From the NCBI GenBank assembly GCA_031308135.1, contig JAHLJT010008446.1, forward strand, positions 162,127,532-162,191,531: a DNA stretch of 64,000 nt. The letters are read 5' to 3'. This document shows positions 36,400 through 49,099 of this stretch, piece by piece. The notes under the pieces were generated by a model. The model was given only the letters and a program-made list of their open reading frames with translations, did not search any database and was not told where the DNA came from. Numbering within the stretch: position 1 is the first letter of the stretch; the number at the start of each line of letters is the position of its first letter. A program made the position numbers and the translations under genes. The DNA is from Acheta domesticus. Taxonomy: Eukaryota > Arthropoda > Insecta > Orthoptera > Gryllidae.

Positions 36400-36740
36400 A
36401 GACCCTGTCATCACGCCGACGCCGCGCACAAAGAGGGAGAGTCGTCGACTTGTCTCCGCGCGAAAGCAAAGGCGATATTTTCGCCGTCGTCAGCGACCGC
36501 GCGCGGTGGCGCTGCGCCGGGTGGCGTGGCGTGGCGTGGAGTGGGGCGCTGGCCGCAGCGCCCCGGGCGAGCGCGGTGCCCCGCGTCGCGCCCCCCTCCG
36601 CGTCGTAAAGCCTCGCACGTTCGCGCACGTCACTCTTCTGCGAGTAAATCCTTCCCGGAGACAATTACCCGCTGCGCCCGCGCCGCGCCGCGCCGCGCCG
36701 CTCGCCTCTCACCCTCGCGCGCCCCCTTCCCATCCCCTTC
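36400..36740. promoter_or_regulatory. CpG-rich island, possible promoter
   Basis: This GC- and CpG-rich block includes a GTGGC pentamer run (about 36520-36545) and a GCCGC pentamer run (about 36680-36702). Open frames on both strands (up to 169 codons) follow from composition. It is a candidate promoter or first exon but has no transcript evidence. Confidence 0.35.
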
Positions 36741-37117
36741 CTGCCCTGCCCCACCCCACCCTTCCAATAAAGCTTACCCCTTTCTATAGCCTCTGGTTAT
36801 CGCCCATTTCGTCGCCGTTTTCCGTGCTTCTCCCGCTGGTGCCATCCGCTGTTTCATCATTGTGTGGCCAGGGAGGTTTCATTCCGATGTCGGAACCAAA
36901 AGCCATAGTTCAAAACCCTTGTCAGGTTCCTAGTTTGGTTACTAGGTGTTTAATTTGTGACTTATTTCTTTTTTCGGTTCCCTTTAATTTTTCCCGGATT
37001 TCTATCTGCCAATAAACATTATTTTTTCATTTGTGAAAGTCTCATTTTCCTAACCTAAAATATTTGAATTCGAAGTTTGGAAAGTCTTGTTTCTTCGGAC
37101 TGTATCACTGTATCATG

Positions 37118-37157
<40 letters not shown>

Positions 37158-37163
37158 TTGATA

Positions 37164-37198
<35 letters not shown>

Positions 37199-38386
37199 AT
37201 ATTATCAACCACCATCAATACATTGACCTACTTTTACTACTTTCTACTGGTCACATAGTTATTATTATTTTGCTTCTTATTTTTGACATATCTCAATGTG
37301 TTTGTTTCTCCAAATTCCTTTTCTGTCTAGAGGAAATTTTCTCCTCCCTTTCTCCCGCTCCCAAATACAGTTTCTTCCAACTTTCCACACGCCTTTCCTC
37401 AAGTCTTTTTTCACGCCTAATTCGTCCTCTTCTCCTTCGCGACCCATGACACCCCCACAGCCGTGCGCCGTGCACGCGCGCCGTCTCGCGCGTTTTAACG
37501 AGGTCGTAAAGCCACTCGCGAGAAATATTGACCTCGCCCGATGAAGAGATCTACGGCTCTCCGTTCACGCGTGCAGTCGCCGGCGCGATGGCGGACGGCA
37601 CCGTGGCCACCAGAGGACCCCCCCCCTCCATCTCCTGCGAATACGGACACGGACAATCGGTACACACCGGTTAAGAAACGTCATCTCTCATTATCATCTC
37701 TCACGCTATAGAAGGATGCCAGTTTCGTACAATTAAAAAAACATCGGCACAGATCCTGTCTGGGTGTGTGCTACTGGTAGCTTGGGGAATTACCCTCCAG
37801 CGACAAACAGATTTAAGACGAAACTAGTGGTTGTTTAAGGACTCACATGTTTCTTGCATCATTTGTAAATTTTGCAATTTTCAAAATTTAGAAAAAAATT
37901 AAATCTGCACTATTTTTTAAGTGTCACTACATATATCCGAGGATGAAATTTAAAACAATAATTTGGATTTTTTCTGAGAACAAATTAGTTTTTATAAATT
38001 ACCTTTATTTCAAGCCAGAGTTAACTGAAAACTAAGTGTTTTAAAAAACTTGTATATGACATTTTAAAGACTTAGTATTTTACAACATATTTCATTAAGA
38101 AAAATCTCTATCGTCAATATGAGAAGTTATTGTGTAATTTTGCGCGAAATGTAGTCATTTTTATTTTTTTAAACAATTATTTTCTCAAAAACCTATCCAA
38201 AGTTTTTCTTTAAATTTCTCGCCTTATGTATAAACGGTAAAAAATATCGTGCTAGTTTCCATTTTCGCCGAACAATACGTGGATTCGATCAATCGAAAAT
38301 TGAAATGGTAACATATCAAAACTACAAAAGTGAAGATATTTTTTGACTTAAACAAGCCTGTTGACAAATAAATCAGCTCTTCTTTC
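36741..38386. other. Spacer with AT microsatellite hairpin; no gene
   Basis: It contains the (TA)n array and palindrome at 37119-37210, listed separately, a moderately GC-rich patch at 37440-37640, and a faint family-X remnant near 38170-38215. No coding sequence is supported. Confidence 0.45.
37119..37210. repeat. (TA)n microsatellite with a perfect outer palindrome
   Basis: A TA run (37119-37155) is followed by GGTTGATAAT, another TA run, and ATTATCAACC ending at 37210. The last 55 bases can fold into one long hairpin. Confidence 0.85.
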
Positions 38387-38556
38387 ACAAGAAAACTATA
38401 ATTATAACCTTCCTTGTTGAAATATTTTTTTACTTAATTTATGCCACACAAACCAGAGTTTTGAAAGCGGTGCGCAGTTGTGCCCAATTAGATTCTGGAA
38501 TTTCAAACATCTTGCATTTAATTTATTGGAGTTAATCCGTGTGTTAGACTTGTATT
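38387..38556 (+). repeat. Direct repeat, copy 1 (~170 bases)
   Basis: It is repeated at 39437-39607 with small differences. Shared phrases include CTATAATTATAACCTTCC, TTATGCCACACAAAC, GAAAGCGGTGCGCAGTTG and TTGGAGTTAATCCG. The copies are spaced 1050 bases apart. Confidence 0.75.
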
Positions 38557-39436
38557 TTCTTTAAAATCTCCAGGACGAAATCCCTAGATACTGAAATATT
38601 GTTTTCCACTTTTCAAAAAAAGGGCTGATGCTTTCAAATTCAATTCTTAGTAAGTGTTAGAAACTACACAATTGTTAGTTCCAGACAAGGTATTATGAGC
38701 CATGCAAATAGATCAAGAGGAATGTTTCACGAATTAATATCTTGGAAGTTTCTAATTCAGTCAGTTGATGTTTAATGCCAGTCACCTACTTGCAAAATAG
38801 TTTTGTGAAAGAAAATATGTGGCACATTAATTTATGAATATTTTCTGTCTGGGTGCCGTTTTCTAATATGAATTTGCTGAATATTTTACTACTTTCAGTT
38901 TAATTAAATCGTAATGTATTGCATTCAGTTATTTTTTGAGTTGATAAAATGATACTGAACAGATCCTCAAGTCTGGTTTTTTTTCCTAATGTTTACATCG
39001 TTTCTAATATAATTAAGAAATAATTCGGAGAATTTTCCTTCAGTTCAAAGTAATAAAAAGAGCATTACCACATTCGCCCAGCAAATGCACATATTGTTCT
39101 TGAGGCAGATGCTCTTCCTTCAGAGGGCCATACTACGGAAGCTGGGCTGGAATCTGCTTGAAGGGCAAAAGCTCAGCGAAGTTTGTTGCATGCCATTTAA
39201 AACTTACGACGACGCGCGAACAGGTCCCATTCAGTAAAGAACAATGCGAGGTTCGCCATAAAACCACTGTGAACACGTCCACGCAGTTGTGTAAATTACA
39301 AACCACGATAAACTTGGACGGTGATTTATTTGAGGGAATGGTCGATTTTTGGTGGGAAGCTTATGCGAGTTTGTATTCCTCCTTGCTAATTTGGGAAGCT
39401 GGTATTGAACATTACATACCCAAAAATCAATTATAT
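38557..39436. other. Spacer between direct repeats, no gene recognised
   Basis: Ordinary AT-rich DNA with a slightly GC-richer patch near 39100-39330. No domain or splice pattern is supported. Confidence 0.4.
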
Positions 39437-39607
39437 TGTTTTCACAAGAAGACTATAATTATAACCTTCCTTGTTGAAAATAATTTTTTACTTAATTTAT
39501 GCCACACAAACACAGTTTTGAAAGCGGTGCGCAGTTGCGCCCAATTAGATTCTGGAATTTCAACATCTTGCATTTAATTATTGGAGTTAATCCGCGTGTT
39601 AGATTTT
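39437..39607 (+). repeat. Direct repeat, copy 2 (~170 bases)
   Basis: This is the second copy of 38387-38556. A 139-codon frame (39158-39577) overlaps it. Since its C-terminal part is simply this repeat and nothing in it resembles a known domain, I do not call a gene. The pair might be the ends of a small degenerate element or a local duplication. Confidence 0.75.
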
Positions 39608-40040
39608 TTGACATAACGTAATCACATAATTTTGAGTTCTCTTTGCCATTTCGACTTCCTTTGTCAATAATTCAATTATTCTTTTGTGAATCAGAGGGCA
39701 CTTGTGAATGCAGGCGGCGATTGCTAGGCACATGGTTTTGGTGGAATGGATCTATGATCTAGAGACCGTTCCTATCCCTGACAAGTTTGCCTTTGCCAGA
39801 TGCGCAGTCGATGTGCCGCGCTCACTACTATTGACAGATAATGTCCGTTCTTCGTTCTCCCACGAAGAATGTCACGTAATATATTATTCGCTTCATCCTA
39901 GTGATAATTAATGAACTTCGTCTACTAAGCGGCGGGCTGGAAATAGCCCTCTTCAACGACCACGATAAATCACAGGTGGGCAGTTTCTACTCCCATCTCT
40001 GCCTCGGTGTTGAACGCAGGGATTTATCTTAAAAAAAAAA

Positions 40041-40720
40041 ACTAGTGGTACTAACACAGCAGGTACTTTCTCGCTCATACTCTCACCCAAATGTACGAGA
40101 AAAGTACTCTAATTTTCGAAAAATTGTACGTGACCTTATTTCGAAATCCGTCTTTAAGGAACAGGTTCATTAAGGGGAAAATCTCTATTTTTAATATTTT
40201 AGCTGTAGGAAGATGCCGAAAAAATGTTAAATGATTGGAATTTTTGAAAAATGAGGATTTTCAACGAACATGGTATCTGGACCATTCTATTTAACGTCCT
40301 TCACACTCTGCAGCAACAAAAATTTAAAAAAAAAACGATGGAGACTTTTTCGAAATTTGGAACATGTCCTAGCGGCTTCATGTAAAATACCTCCCAAAAT
40401 TAAAATATCGGGTTCAAATTCAAGGGGCCGCGACAATCGGATTGTTTGGGTAATATCAATTTTGGAGAAAATTGCAGAACTTTTTGGCCGCTAGCATTGT
40501 TCACAGACGGACGGACGGACACGTTTTGCAGTCATTTGAGTTTTTAAGGACCCATAAAATATGGATTTTATTTGCATCACGCGTTAGAGAATTTTCTTTT
40601 AAATTAAGCAACTGCATTTATTCACTTTTTCTTTATCAGGGTCTTGTAACAATAGTTTTCTGTCGAAAATTCGCACAGCGTTACAAAATTCGCACAGCTA
40701 TACTCCGTAGCGAGAAAGTA
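40041..40720 (-). repeat. Interspersed family X, copy 4, with 12-base terminal inverted repeat
   Basis: It begins ACTAGTGGTACTAACACAGC then TACTTTCTCGCT (40063-40074) and ends AGCGAGAAAGTA (40709-40720), the exact complement. Inside are the family phrases GGAAAATCTCTATTTTTAA, CGCTAGCATTGTTCACAGAC and GGACGGACGGAC near 40505-40520. This copy best defines the family ends. Confidence 0.7.
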
Positions 40721-41994
40721 AAATTGTCTGCAAGGTCAGTGCAGTAGAAGCTGTAATATTTTGGAGATTCCAGAGCGATTTTAAATTTGATTTGGCACAA
40801 CACACAGTTTTTGGCGCGTTACAGTGTATAAATTCACATTTCGGCACTTGCCAATTGCATTCCTGGACCTATCAGTTTCCATTTTTTTTATTTCTCGCAC
40901 TTACTTCGATATAAGAGAGAATTATTATTTGTGAGTCGGAAAAACGGCAAATTTTTCGACAGAAAACCGATTGCCGGGCCCTGTTAACGAAAAGTGGATA
41001 AATCCTGTTGCTATATATACCCAACTAGCTGAAGCACCCGGTGTTGCCAGGGCATTTATTACATTAAATTATTAGCCAGGAAGAGGAATTCCATTTATTC
41101 ATGTCCTGCGGTACGACCTACTTCTATCGCATTGTATTCTTACTCCGATCTGTCCCGCCCAGCTCATCGACGTGACTTGCCTACTATTTGGAAACTTCTT
41201 GGTCTACCTCACCATCCAGCCCACCTAAGCTCACTTTCCCGCTAAAAAAAGTTTACATATTCCTTATTGGGAGTTCCATTTCTCCCTTTATAACGAATAA
41301 CAATAAACAATTATAAAAATACAAAATAAAATACTTGTAGTTCTCATGTGTATATTTTTTGTGCACTTTTATTCAATATAATACTTTCAATAGATTGCTG
41401 CATTGTAAAACAAACTTTCTCTTCTATCGTATGCATAAAGAAAGGTTTAAAATTTATCTCTTGCCAACTCGTGACTTTGAAGGAACTTACTTTTAAGCGG
41501 AGTATAACATGCGAGAATTCTTCGTCAGCAGATAGATTCGGGGTAATAGATATAGATGTCATAATGCAATTGATGAATAATCATTACAAAAGTAATTGAA
41601 AATATCTCTGCTGAAACGTAATTGCCGGTTTTTATAATTATTTTGAAGACGACAGAAATGTGTATGTTTAAAGACTTTTGTGCTAGTAACATGTAGTATA
41701 AAAACTTATTTGTTTAGGTAAATCAATTTATCATACCATGGCAACATAATAACAATACTGATTCACCATCATGTACAATATGTGTACATAATAAATAGAC
41801 AATGTACTGAACCATTTAACAAAACAATATTAGCTTCATTATTGATCTGAAGTGCTAAATACTGCGGATCTTGAAAATGTGAATAATAGAAAGCGAGGAG
41901 TCCCAGAATTTTTTATTTGCTTAGACATAAATATTTTAGATAAATTAATTTTTGCCTATTTTTACAGAAAATGGATGAATTTTTTCATTGTGAG
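40721..41994. other. AT-rich region, no gene recognised
   Basis: A short phrase at 41030-41055 (AGCTGAAGCACCCGGTGTTG, followed by CCAGGG) looks repeat-derived, but I cannot assign it. No coding sequence is supported. Confidence 0.4.
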
Positions 41995-42705
41995 CTATTG
42001 ATATGCAAAACAAGAGCATATATTATTCATAATATGTAAAGGATCATTGCTTAATTATATGCCATTGCACTAATCTCCTGCACGTAACGGAAGAAAAATA
42101 AGTTCAATAGGATTGACCCAAAGTAAACAAACGTTTTCCATTTTAGCAACCTGAACAAGAGCTGTGTAAATAACCAAATTGAGAGTCATAATGAAAACTA
42201 ACCTAGAGTTATAGTGAAAAACTACCCGAGATTTATTCAAATTTACTTCCGTTCTTGCCGTATTATTTTCAATGGTGCGGATATGTTCAACAGCAAGACG
42301 CTCTTGCCTCTGAGTAGTCGATTCAAAATGTTTAATACACTGCTCATCTCTTAGCAATTTATATGCAAAAACAACAGTTAGATTAGTCTTAATATGTAAA
42401 GGATCATTGCTTAATTACATACTACTTCACTCATCTCGTGCACATATTGAAGAAAAAATGTTCAATAGGATTAACCCAAAACATATAAACATTTTCCATT
42501 TTAACCGTTTTGAACATGAGACCTATGTAAGCAGACAAAGTGGGAGTCGTAATGTAAAGCTGCTCTACATCCTAGCGAACTATTCACATTTGCTTTACTC
42601 CTTGCAGTATTATTTTCGATAGTGCGTGTCCTTCGGCAAGTCGCTCTTGCCTCCGAGTAGACGATTCGGAATTTTTATAAAATGCCCATCTCTTAGCACT
42701 TCTTT
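41995..42705 (+). repeat. Two diverged tandem copies of a ~360-base unit
   Basis: ATATGTAAAGGATCATTGCT occurs at 42032 and 42392. It is followed in both copies by CTCATCTC or CTAATCTC, a TTCAATAGGATT phrase, ACATTTTCCATTTTA-type sequence, and then GCTCTTGCCTC and CATCTCTTAGCA. The two units are clearly related but differ at many positions. Confidence 0.75.
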
Positions 42706-42844
42706 GACAACTGTGATTCTCGTTTCGGCATTGTTTTCAAACAATTCAGTTTATTTATTTCCTGAAGGTAGATACATAGGCAGTTATTTAAACTTTACAT
42801 ATGTAATTTTGATACCTACTTATTCTAAACTTACATACTATACT

Positions 42845-43475
42845 ATGGGGAGGTGTCCCACTATGGGTCCTCTCTAATCTGGTTCTATGTTTGCGAATTT
42901 ATTTGGACAACATGGAATGGATATTTATTTTGGATTCTCGTTCTATGGATTGGTTTTTTTGTGAGTCTGAATTCGGTGAGTGCTGGAATTGGATGGATGT
43001 TATAAACTAGACATTAGCTGATTATTAGAAGTGAACCGTGAGGCGTTAGGAATAATCTCAGAAATTGATTTTGAATGATTTGGAGTTTGCGAATATTGGT
43101 CTTGGCGGGGTTAATCCATATGCGACCGGCGTAAGTAATTGTGGGTCTCATGGTTTTATAAAATGCTGTGGCAGTATAATATTGTAGTGAGCTGTGTCTG
43201 TTATTATCAGTTTTAGCTGATGGAGTTTTGCCTTGGTTTGTAATAGTTTTGATTCAATGTGATCGCGCCAGTTAAATTTTGTATCGAAATATAATCCTAA
43301 GTATTTAACTGGGTTGTTGAGAGGGTACCATCATATAGAGATGTTGTTAATTGTTAGTGGAGTGGGGGGAGTATACGGTCTAAGTGAGAAAATGTTTGCT
43401 GCTGTTTTTGTGGGGTTTAACTGTATTTTGTACTTCTCGAACCAACTATTCAACAATTCAGTGTGTATTCAACAT
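42845..43475 (-). pseudogene. Non-LTR reverse-transcriptase C-terminal relic (Jockey-like)
   Basis: Right to left, WFEKYKIQLNPTKTAANIFS is followed by NPVKYLGLYFDTKFNWRDHI and ESKLLQTKAKLHQL, the stretch that follows the catalytic core in Jockey-type polymerases. A later part in a shifted frame reads PQLLTPVAYG / TYAGRIWINP-like sequence, NIRKLQIIQNQFLRLFL and HPIPALTEFRLT. Stops and frameshifts break it. The catalytic FADD block, which would lie just above 43475, is missing, so it is a truncated copy. Confidence 0.8.
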
Positions 43476-44339
43476 GTCAGTGTCAAAAGTTTCATGGATA
43501 TTGGTTCAGTAGATTCAGAGATTATCGAGCTGTAAGCCAACGCACGTCTGTCTTTACATATTAGTATAGATTAGCGGAACCCAGCTCTCCTGCTCTCTTT
43601 CTCTCTCTCTCTCCGTCATCTCCCTATCTACCTGTCTTTGTGTCTCTCTATGTCTTTATATCGGTCTCTCTCCCTGTCTCTGCATCTCTGTCTCCTCTGA
43701 CTCTGTCTTTGTCCTCTCTGACTGTCGAACTCCATTTCTCTGTCACTCACCGTTTCTCTCCCTGCTTCTCTCTGACTCTATCTATCTACCAGACTCTCTG
43801 TTTCTCTGCCTCTCTATCTCGTTCTGTCCCCATCTCTATGTCTCTCTTTCGCGCCGCCCGTCCCGTCCACCTTGCCCTCGCCCTGCCTCACACTGCAACG
43901 CCCAGCAACAATGAAGCCCAGATGGAGCTCACTTGGAATTAAAATGAAGCGCTCTTTTTGTGCTACAGTGCCATTTAGTGGAGTTACAACAAAATGAACA
44001 GCATAAAAATCTTCTCCATGAAAAAACTCGTTCATCGTTCTGGTTCATATGAATATATTTATGTATGTGTGTGTATGTAAACACATGTAGTAGGAATTCA
44101 TATTTTATGGATCTTTGGTACCGAAAAGTCCATTGAGGCGAAAGGCTTGTATGTCCTTTTGTGGCCCTTCTCATCACGTTCATAAATCCGTTTGTTAAAT
44201 GGATATCACCGTTGTGTTTGAAAACAAACACGACTTCATTCATTCACAGAAATGTAAACAAAAGCTAATATAATGTCAACAAGACATTAAAAGCCTTTAC
44301 AAAATATGTAGTGAACGAGGCAACCACTTTCAAGAGCAC
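43476..44339. repeat. Pyrimidine-rich (CT) tract and flanking spacer
   Basis: From about 43584 to 43850 the plus strand is dominated by CTCT and TCTGTCTC phrases, a degenerate microsatellite. The 100-codon frame over it is low complexity and not a gene. The remaining sequence to 44339 shows nothing recognisable. Confidence 0.75.
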
Positions 44340-45150
44340 CTGCAGAAGGTTTTATGGATAGATAGGTATGGGAGATATAGGAGAAGATAGTGATGTCCCT
44401 TGGGGTAGTAGTGGACGAGCAAAGAAGGGAGGCTTTACATAGAGAATTATTATAACTATCGGAAAGTTGTCTAGATTTCTGTTTGGGAGTCACGCCTAAA
44501 ACCGGGAACGTTGCTGATTCTTTTCAGAACTAGTTTCCAAATGTCTGAAGGCGGATGTTGGTTGGAGATGCACAATCTTAATGAAACGAAGATGAAAGTA
44601 GAACGTGAATGACTTTTGTAAAGTACTAATGAGAGTATTAATTTTAGGAGAGATGACCGGTTGAGAAATGCCTAGTGCTAATGTAATTTATCATACGATT
44701 GCTGTCTGATGTAAGCGATATTATTTTTCCAGATATGTCGTCGGACAGTGAAAAGTTCGAAATATTTGAAACATTCGAGAACGGTCTGTAGAGATGGATA
44801 ATTGGTGATTTTTAGTGGGTTCGACGTAGTTTGAATATTGCTGCTTGACTTTTCGAAGGATCAAGTTTTATGCGACATTAGAATATGTAATTTTCTAGGT
44901 CAGAGAAATAATGGAGATGAAACAGCTGTCTCGACATTAGAGGGAGAATCTTCTCAACAAATAGTGACATTGTGGAAAGAAAAGTTACGGGGAAATCGAT
45001 TAGGTAACAGATGAGGAGGATACATCCACTTTGCGGAATACCTGCTTCGTGCAGAGACCGAAAGATTTTTTTCCAATTCGCTCAGAAAACGTTCGATTGG
45101 TGAGATGGCTATGAAGAATGCTGCACGGATAGAAATACGTGCATAGCCGC
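44340..45150 (-). pseudogene. Non-LTR reverse-transcriptase relic (Jockey-like), second copy
   Basis: Right to left, SHLTNRTFSERIGKKSF resembles the segment before the GIPQG motif. After a frame change comes AGIPQSGCILL, a damaged GIPQGSVL, with LIDFPVTFLSTM downstream and a degenerate position where FADDT should be (LFVEKILPL). Then LDPSKSQAAIFKLRRTH corresponds to LNPTKTAANIFSLR of the relic at 43450. The catalytic Asp pair is not preserved. Further downstream similarity fades toward 44340. Confidence 0.7.
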
Positions 45151-47079
45151 AAGGGACATTGGAAATAGGATAAGGCCACTTGTAAAAACAAAGCTACTAC
45201 AATTATTTGAGGGTCATGAATAAAATATTTATTTAAAAATGTGATCTTATAAGATTTTAGCAACCAAATGTGCAATGTCTACATCACTTTTACTGCTCAA
45301 TCCAACATTCTCCTTGCTGCTGCGCTCAGTTTTGACAATGCTCGCAAGGTTCTTCAATGAACTTCAGCCGGATAACGTATAGTGTGTTCTTTTTATTAAC
45401 ATATTATTTTCTACCAATCTGCTGTTACAGAAAAACGTTGAAAAAACTTCTAATTTTATAAATTAAAAAAACTGTAATTCACTATTTGCACGCGAGTCTT
45501 GGAAACAAAAGATTGAGAATAACCCTCCAATTTCCAAAAAATAGAAACAATGTAAATAAAATAGGTTCAGTTCTCATTAGTCAAACACAAAATGCAGTGA
45601 ACGGATATACATTTTTTCAATCACACAAATGGATAAACTCGATAAATTGAACCTAAGAAAAAAAGGGTTTCAATAATTACCGGAGACACCTGCTCGGTAA
45701 TCCCTCGCACATTCTTTAGTACTATTTGGGGTGAGTTGCAAGAACGCCTCTGCACATGGCCTACTAGGATCGTCTCTAGGGTAATAGATAGTGGAAGGAA
45801 GGTTGGAAAAGAAGAAGCTGGAATTCCGCAAAGAGGCGCTTTTATCGCCCACGTGGTGGGGACTGAATTGGGAGGAGGGTGACGGTGCAGGCGGCGAGGA
45901 AAGCGCCTTAGGAAATTAAAGAACTTCCCGCTCTTAATCGTCTTCTTAATCTCGTTCCGGCGACGACGCAACTTTTTTTTAGTGGTTCGTTCTAAAAGCC
46001 GCCCGACGCTGGGTCGCGGACGTTGGCGTTGGAATCTCGAGGTGAAAGGTTTCCAGGAAAATTGAAGTGCAGTTTCTACTCGGTAAAGCCCATGTCGTAT
46101 TACATCTGATCACAGAAGCACATTACCAGCAAAATTTGGAGCAGTGGAAAATATATATACTTTATAACCGGAAAATCACTTAACGTGCTTATAAAAAGCA
46201 ATATTTAGGTCAGTTCATTTTCAGTTTCGAGTTTCAGAAGAAACCTTTATATAACATCACAAAGTTAAGTGTGTTATTTTGATTTGTAATATATAACGTC
46301 ACATCAAGAACCTACGTCGCATGATGTAGTACATTAACTAGTGGTGCTACAACAGCACTTACTTTCCCGAATTAGAGGAAACAGCTAAGTAGTACTGTAA
46401 TATTGCACTTTATGCGCTACTAACATCTTCGCTTGGAACTCACTATTTATATTGCAGTGTTGTCAGAACTATGTGAATTCTACAACTTCACAAAAATAGA
46501 ATGCAAAAGTTTTGTAACCCTGTATTGGAAAAAGAAGACTGATACCCTGGAAATATAGAAATGCCTTCCATTGGGCCATGATTAGGGAAGAGTATTTTAA
46601 AACCATGCAACAAATTCTCTACTCACTACAAATGGTACAGCATTTGGTGCAAAACTAAATATTTGCCTGCAAATATCAACATAAATTAGACAATTATAAC
46701 CCCTTTTCATACAGCTCCATTAGGTCACAACAATGACACTAATTCACAGATATTCGCGAGCGCAAAGTGAATTCCATTGTTGCAGACGCTGCATTGTCGC
46801 TATTCTGAGACCTATTAATTCTTTTTACTTATTTCAAATATTTCAAAATAAACAATTTCTAAAATATTAATGTGTAAGTCTATAACAAAGTTCGAATGTA
46901 AGAAACGAAGAAAGAAATAATACACAAAATTGCACATTCTAATTTACGACGCATCCAGCTGTCCGAAGCGAAGTAAATTTACAGAGGCCTATTACGTTTG
47001 TCACAAAATTAAAGAAAAACTACTCGTATTTTGAAAAAATTAAGCATGACCGTATTTATTTTATTTATTTATTTGTCAA
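45151..47079. other. Spacer with one family-X terminal motif, no gene
   Basis: ACTAGTGGTGCTACAACAGC followed by ACTTACTTTCCCG at 46337-46370 is the conserved end of family X, standing almost alone. A GC-richer patch at 45680-46030 has overlapping open frames but no recognisable domain. Confidence 0.5.
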
Positions 47080-48667
47080 AAAACAGAAACAGAATGGCAC
47101 AGACTTTTCCGTATTAGTTTTCTATTTTCCTGGGTCTTCGCTAGCTATTCGGAATTGCCACATACTCTTTCTTGCCAGCTACAATCTATCATCGCCAAAA
47201 GTACATTTTTTTTGTCATTTTCTTAATTTTTCGGTTTCCTATTGATAGAACAGAAACATTAATTTTAGAATATTAAAGAACACGAAAACCTAGCCGTAAA
47301 TGGCAATTTTCTTTTAAAAATTATGTGCCGTTTAAGAGAAAATGGCGTTTTAGCACTACTAAAAATGCGAAATTTGAAGCTCATTTTCACAGAAAATTTT
47401 TGAGTTTTCAAAATACTTTATTTGAAGTTATTTGAAGCACTTACACTCACAAATATAATCATCTTTACAAATTGCGGATAATGTGCATATTAAAGATGTG
47501 AGAGATCTTTCAAAAAATTTACATTTATATAATTTTTGAAAATACAAAAAAAACTCAAAATAAACTTCACGCTATACTAATGAGTGTAATTAGCACTATC
47601 CGTTACAAAAGTTTCAAGAAACAAATTGCAGCCATATACGAGAAAATGACGTTTGAGCATTTCTGAAAGTGCCGAAATTTGAGCTACTTTTCACAGAAAA
47701 CGGTAGTGTTTTCGAGAAACTTTACTTGACATTATATAAAGCATATATACTTGTAAATATAATAATGTAAAAAAATCGCCAATAATGTAAATATTAACGA
47801 CGTGAGAGACAAGTAAAAAAATTTACATTTTGGTAATTTTTGAAAAAAACCAACCCATAGACCAAAATGGCTTTTATGTCATTGATAGAGTACATTTACC
47901 ACTATCCCTACCAAAAGTTTAAAGAAAAAATTTGGAGCCGTTTTTGAGAAAATTTTGTTTTTGTAATTTTTTAAAATTGCACATATTGCACGCAATATTG
48001 CACGAAAACTACCAAAATTGTGAAAAACATTTACATGATCTTTATTAAAGACCTCAATATGCAGAACAAATTTTATTTGAAGAAAAAATCTCTATCTTCA
48101 ATTTTGTAGTTGGAGAAAGACGCCGAAAAAAATTCAAACTTTCACAATTTTCGAAAATTCAGAGCTGTACGTGAAAATCGGACCTATGCCATGTTAAAAA
48201 GTGTATTTTCTCCTATTCATACAAGAAATTTAAAGAAAAAATTTGGAGCCGTTTTCGAGAAAATGTTGAAAATCCGCGGGGGGCTTCATATAAAGTATCC
48301 CCAAATTTTAAAGAATCTTTTTCAAAATCACAAAGCTTCGACTAGAATCAGATCGACTGTGGAATATCAATTTTGAAGAAAATCGACCGAACGGTTTAGG
48401 CGCTAGCGTTGACCACAGACGGACGGAATGCCGTCAATCGATTTTTAAGTATAAAGAAGCAACAAATCATGGATTTTGACCACACCACGAGATAGAGGAT
48501 TTTTTTTCTTAATTTAGCAACTGGTTTTATCCACTTATTCGTTTTCACGGCCCGGCAATTAATTTTTTCCGCCGAAAATTGGCTATTTTTTTCGCGCAGC
48601 ATTACATAACTTTCCCTATACTACGTATATCACTCCGTGTATACGTACGTATACGGGAAAGTAAAAA
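47080..48667 (-). repeat. Interspersed family X, copy 5 (inverted relative to copy 2)
   Basis: Its reverse complement follows 28791-30367 end to end, from TTTTTACTTTCCCGTATACG at the right to the GTCTGTGCCATT phrase at the left. Landmarks include ACCACAGACGGACGG (48412-48426) and AAATTTGGAGCCGTTTT (twice). The two copies form an inverted pair separated by about 16.7 kb. Confidence 0.75.
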
Positions 48668-49099
48668 GGTATTATCATAGCGGTATTATCATAACTATCA
48701 ATTTTGTCAAAATTGGAATTCCTTGAATTTCCCCATTTTATTAAAAATATCAAATAAGGAAGGATGCAAATCTTCATATCCATTAAACATATTAATAGGA
48801 AGGTCATTTCACACAAAAAAGTAGATTTTATGATATGACTCCTTGTCAAAGTATACAAAAAAAAACTTTTACAATTTCACAAAACTCTTGCAGTGTTGCG
48901 AAACACAAAATTAAAGGCACACACTGACCAAGCGATGCTACCTGACTAACACAGCAAGCAAAAACCAAATGAATGTAACATTGAAAGGTTACGAGGCCCA
49001 CATGGCTGGGTTGTCGAACCACACCACTGTCACAGCACCACCGCTCCTACAAATCACACCGCTGTCTAGTAGAGGGTCTCAAATGCAGAAAGCATGAAG
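48668..49099. other. AT-rich spacer
   Basis: No gene or repeat can be supported here. Confidence 0.4.

Noticed and set aside
36506..37015. 169-codon frame
   Set aside because: It arises from a CpG-rich block and Pro/Arg low complexity; no domain, and the opposite strand is equally open.
39158..39577. 139-codon plus-strand frame
   Set aside because: Its C-terminal part is a direct repeat found 1050 bases upstream in noncoding context.
43640..43942. 100-codon frame over the pyrimidine tract
   Set aside because: Low-complexity Ser/Leu from CT repeats; not coding.
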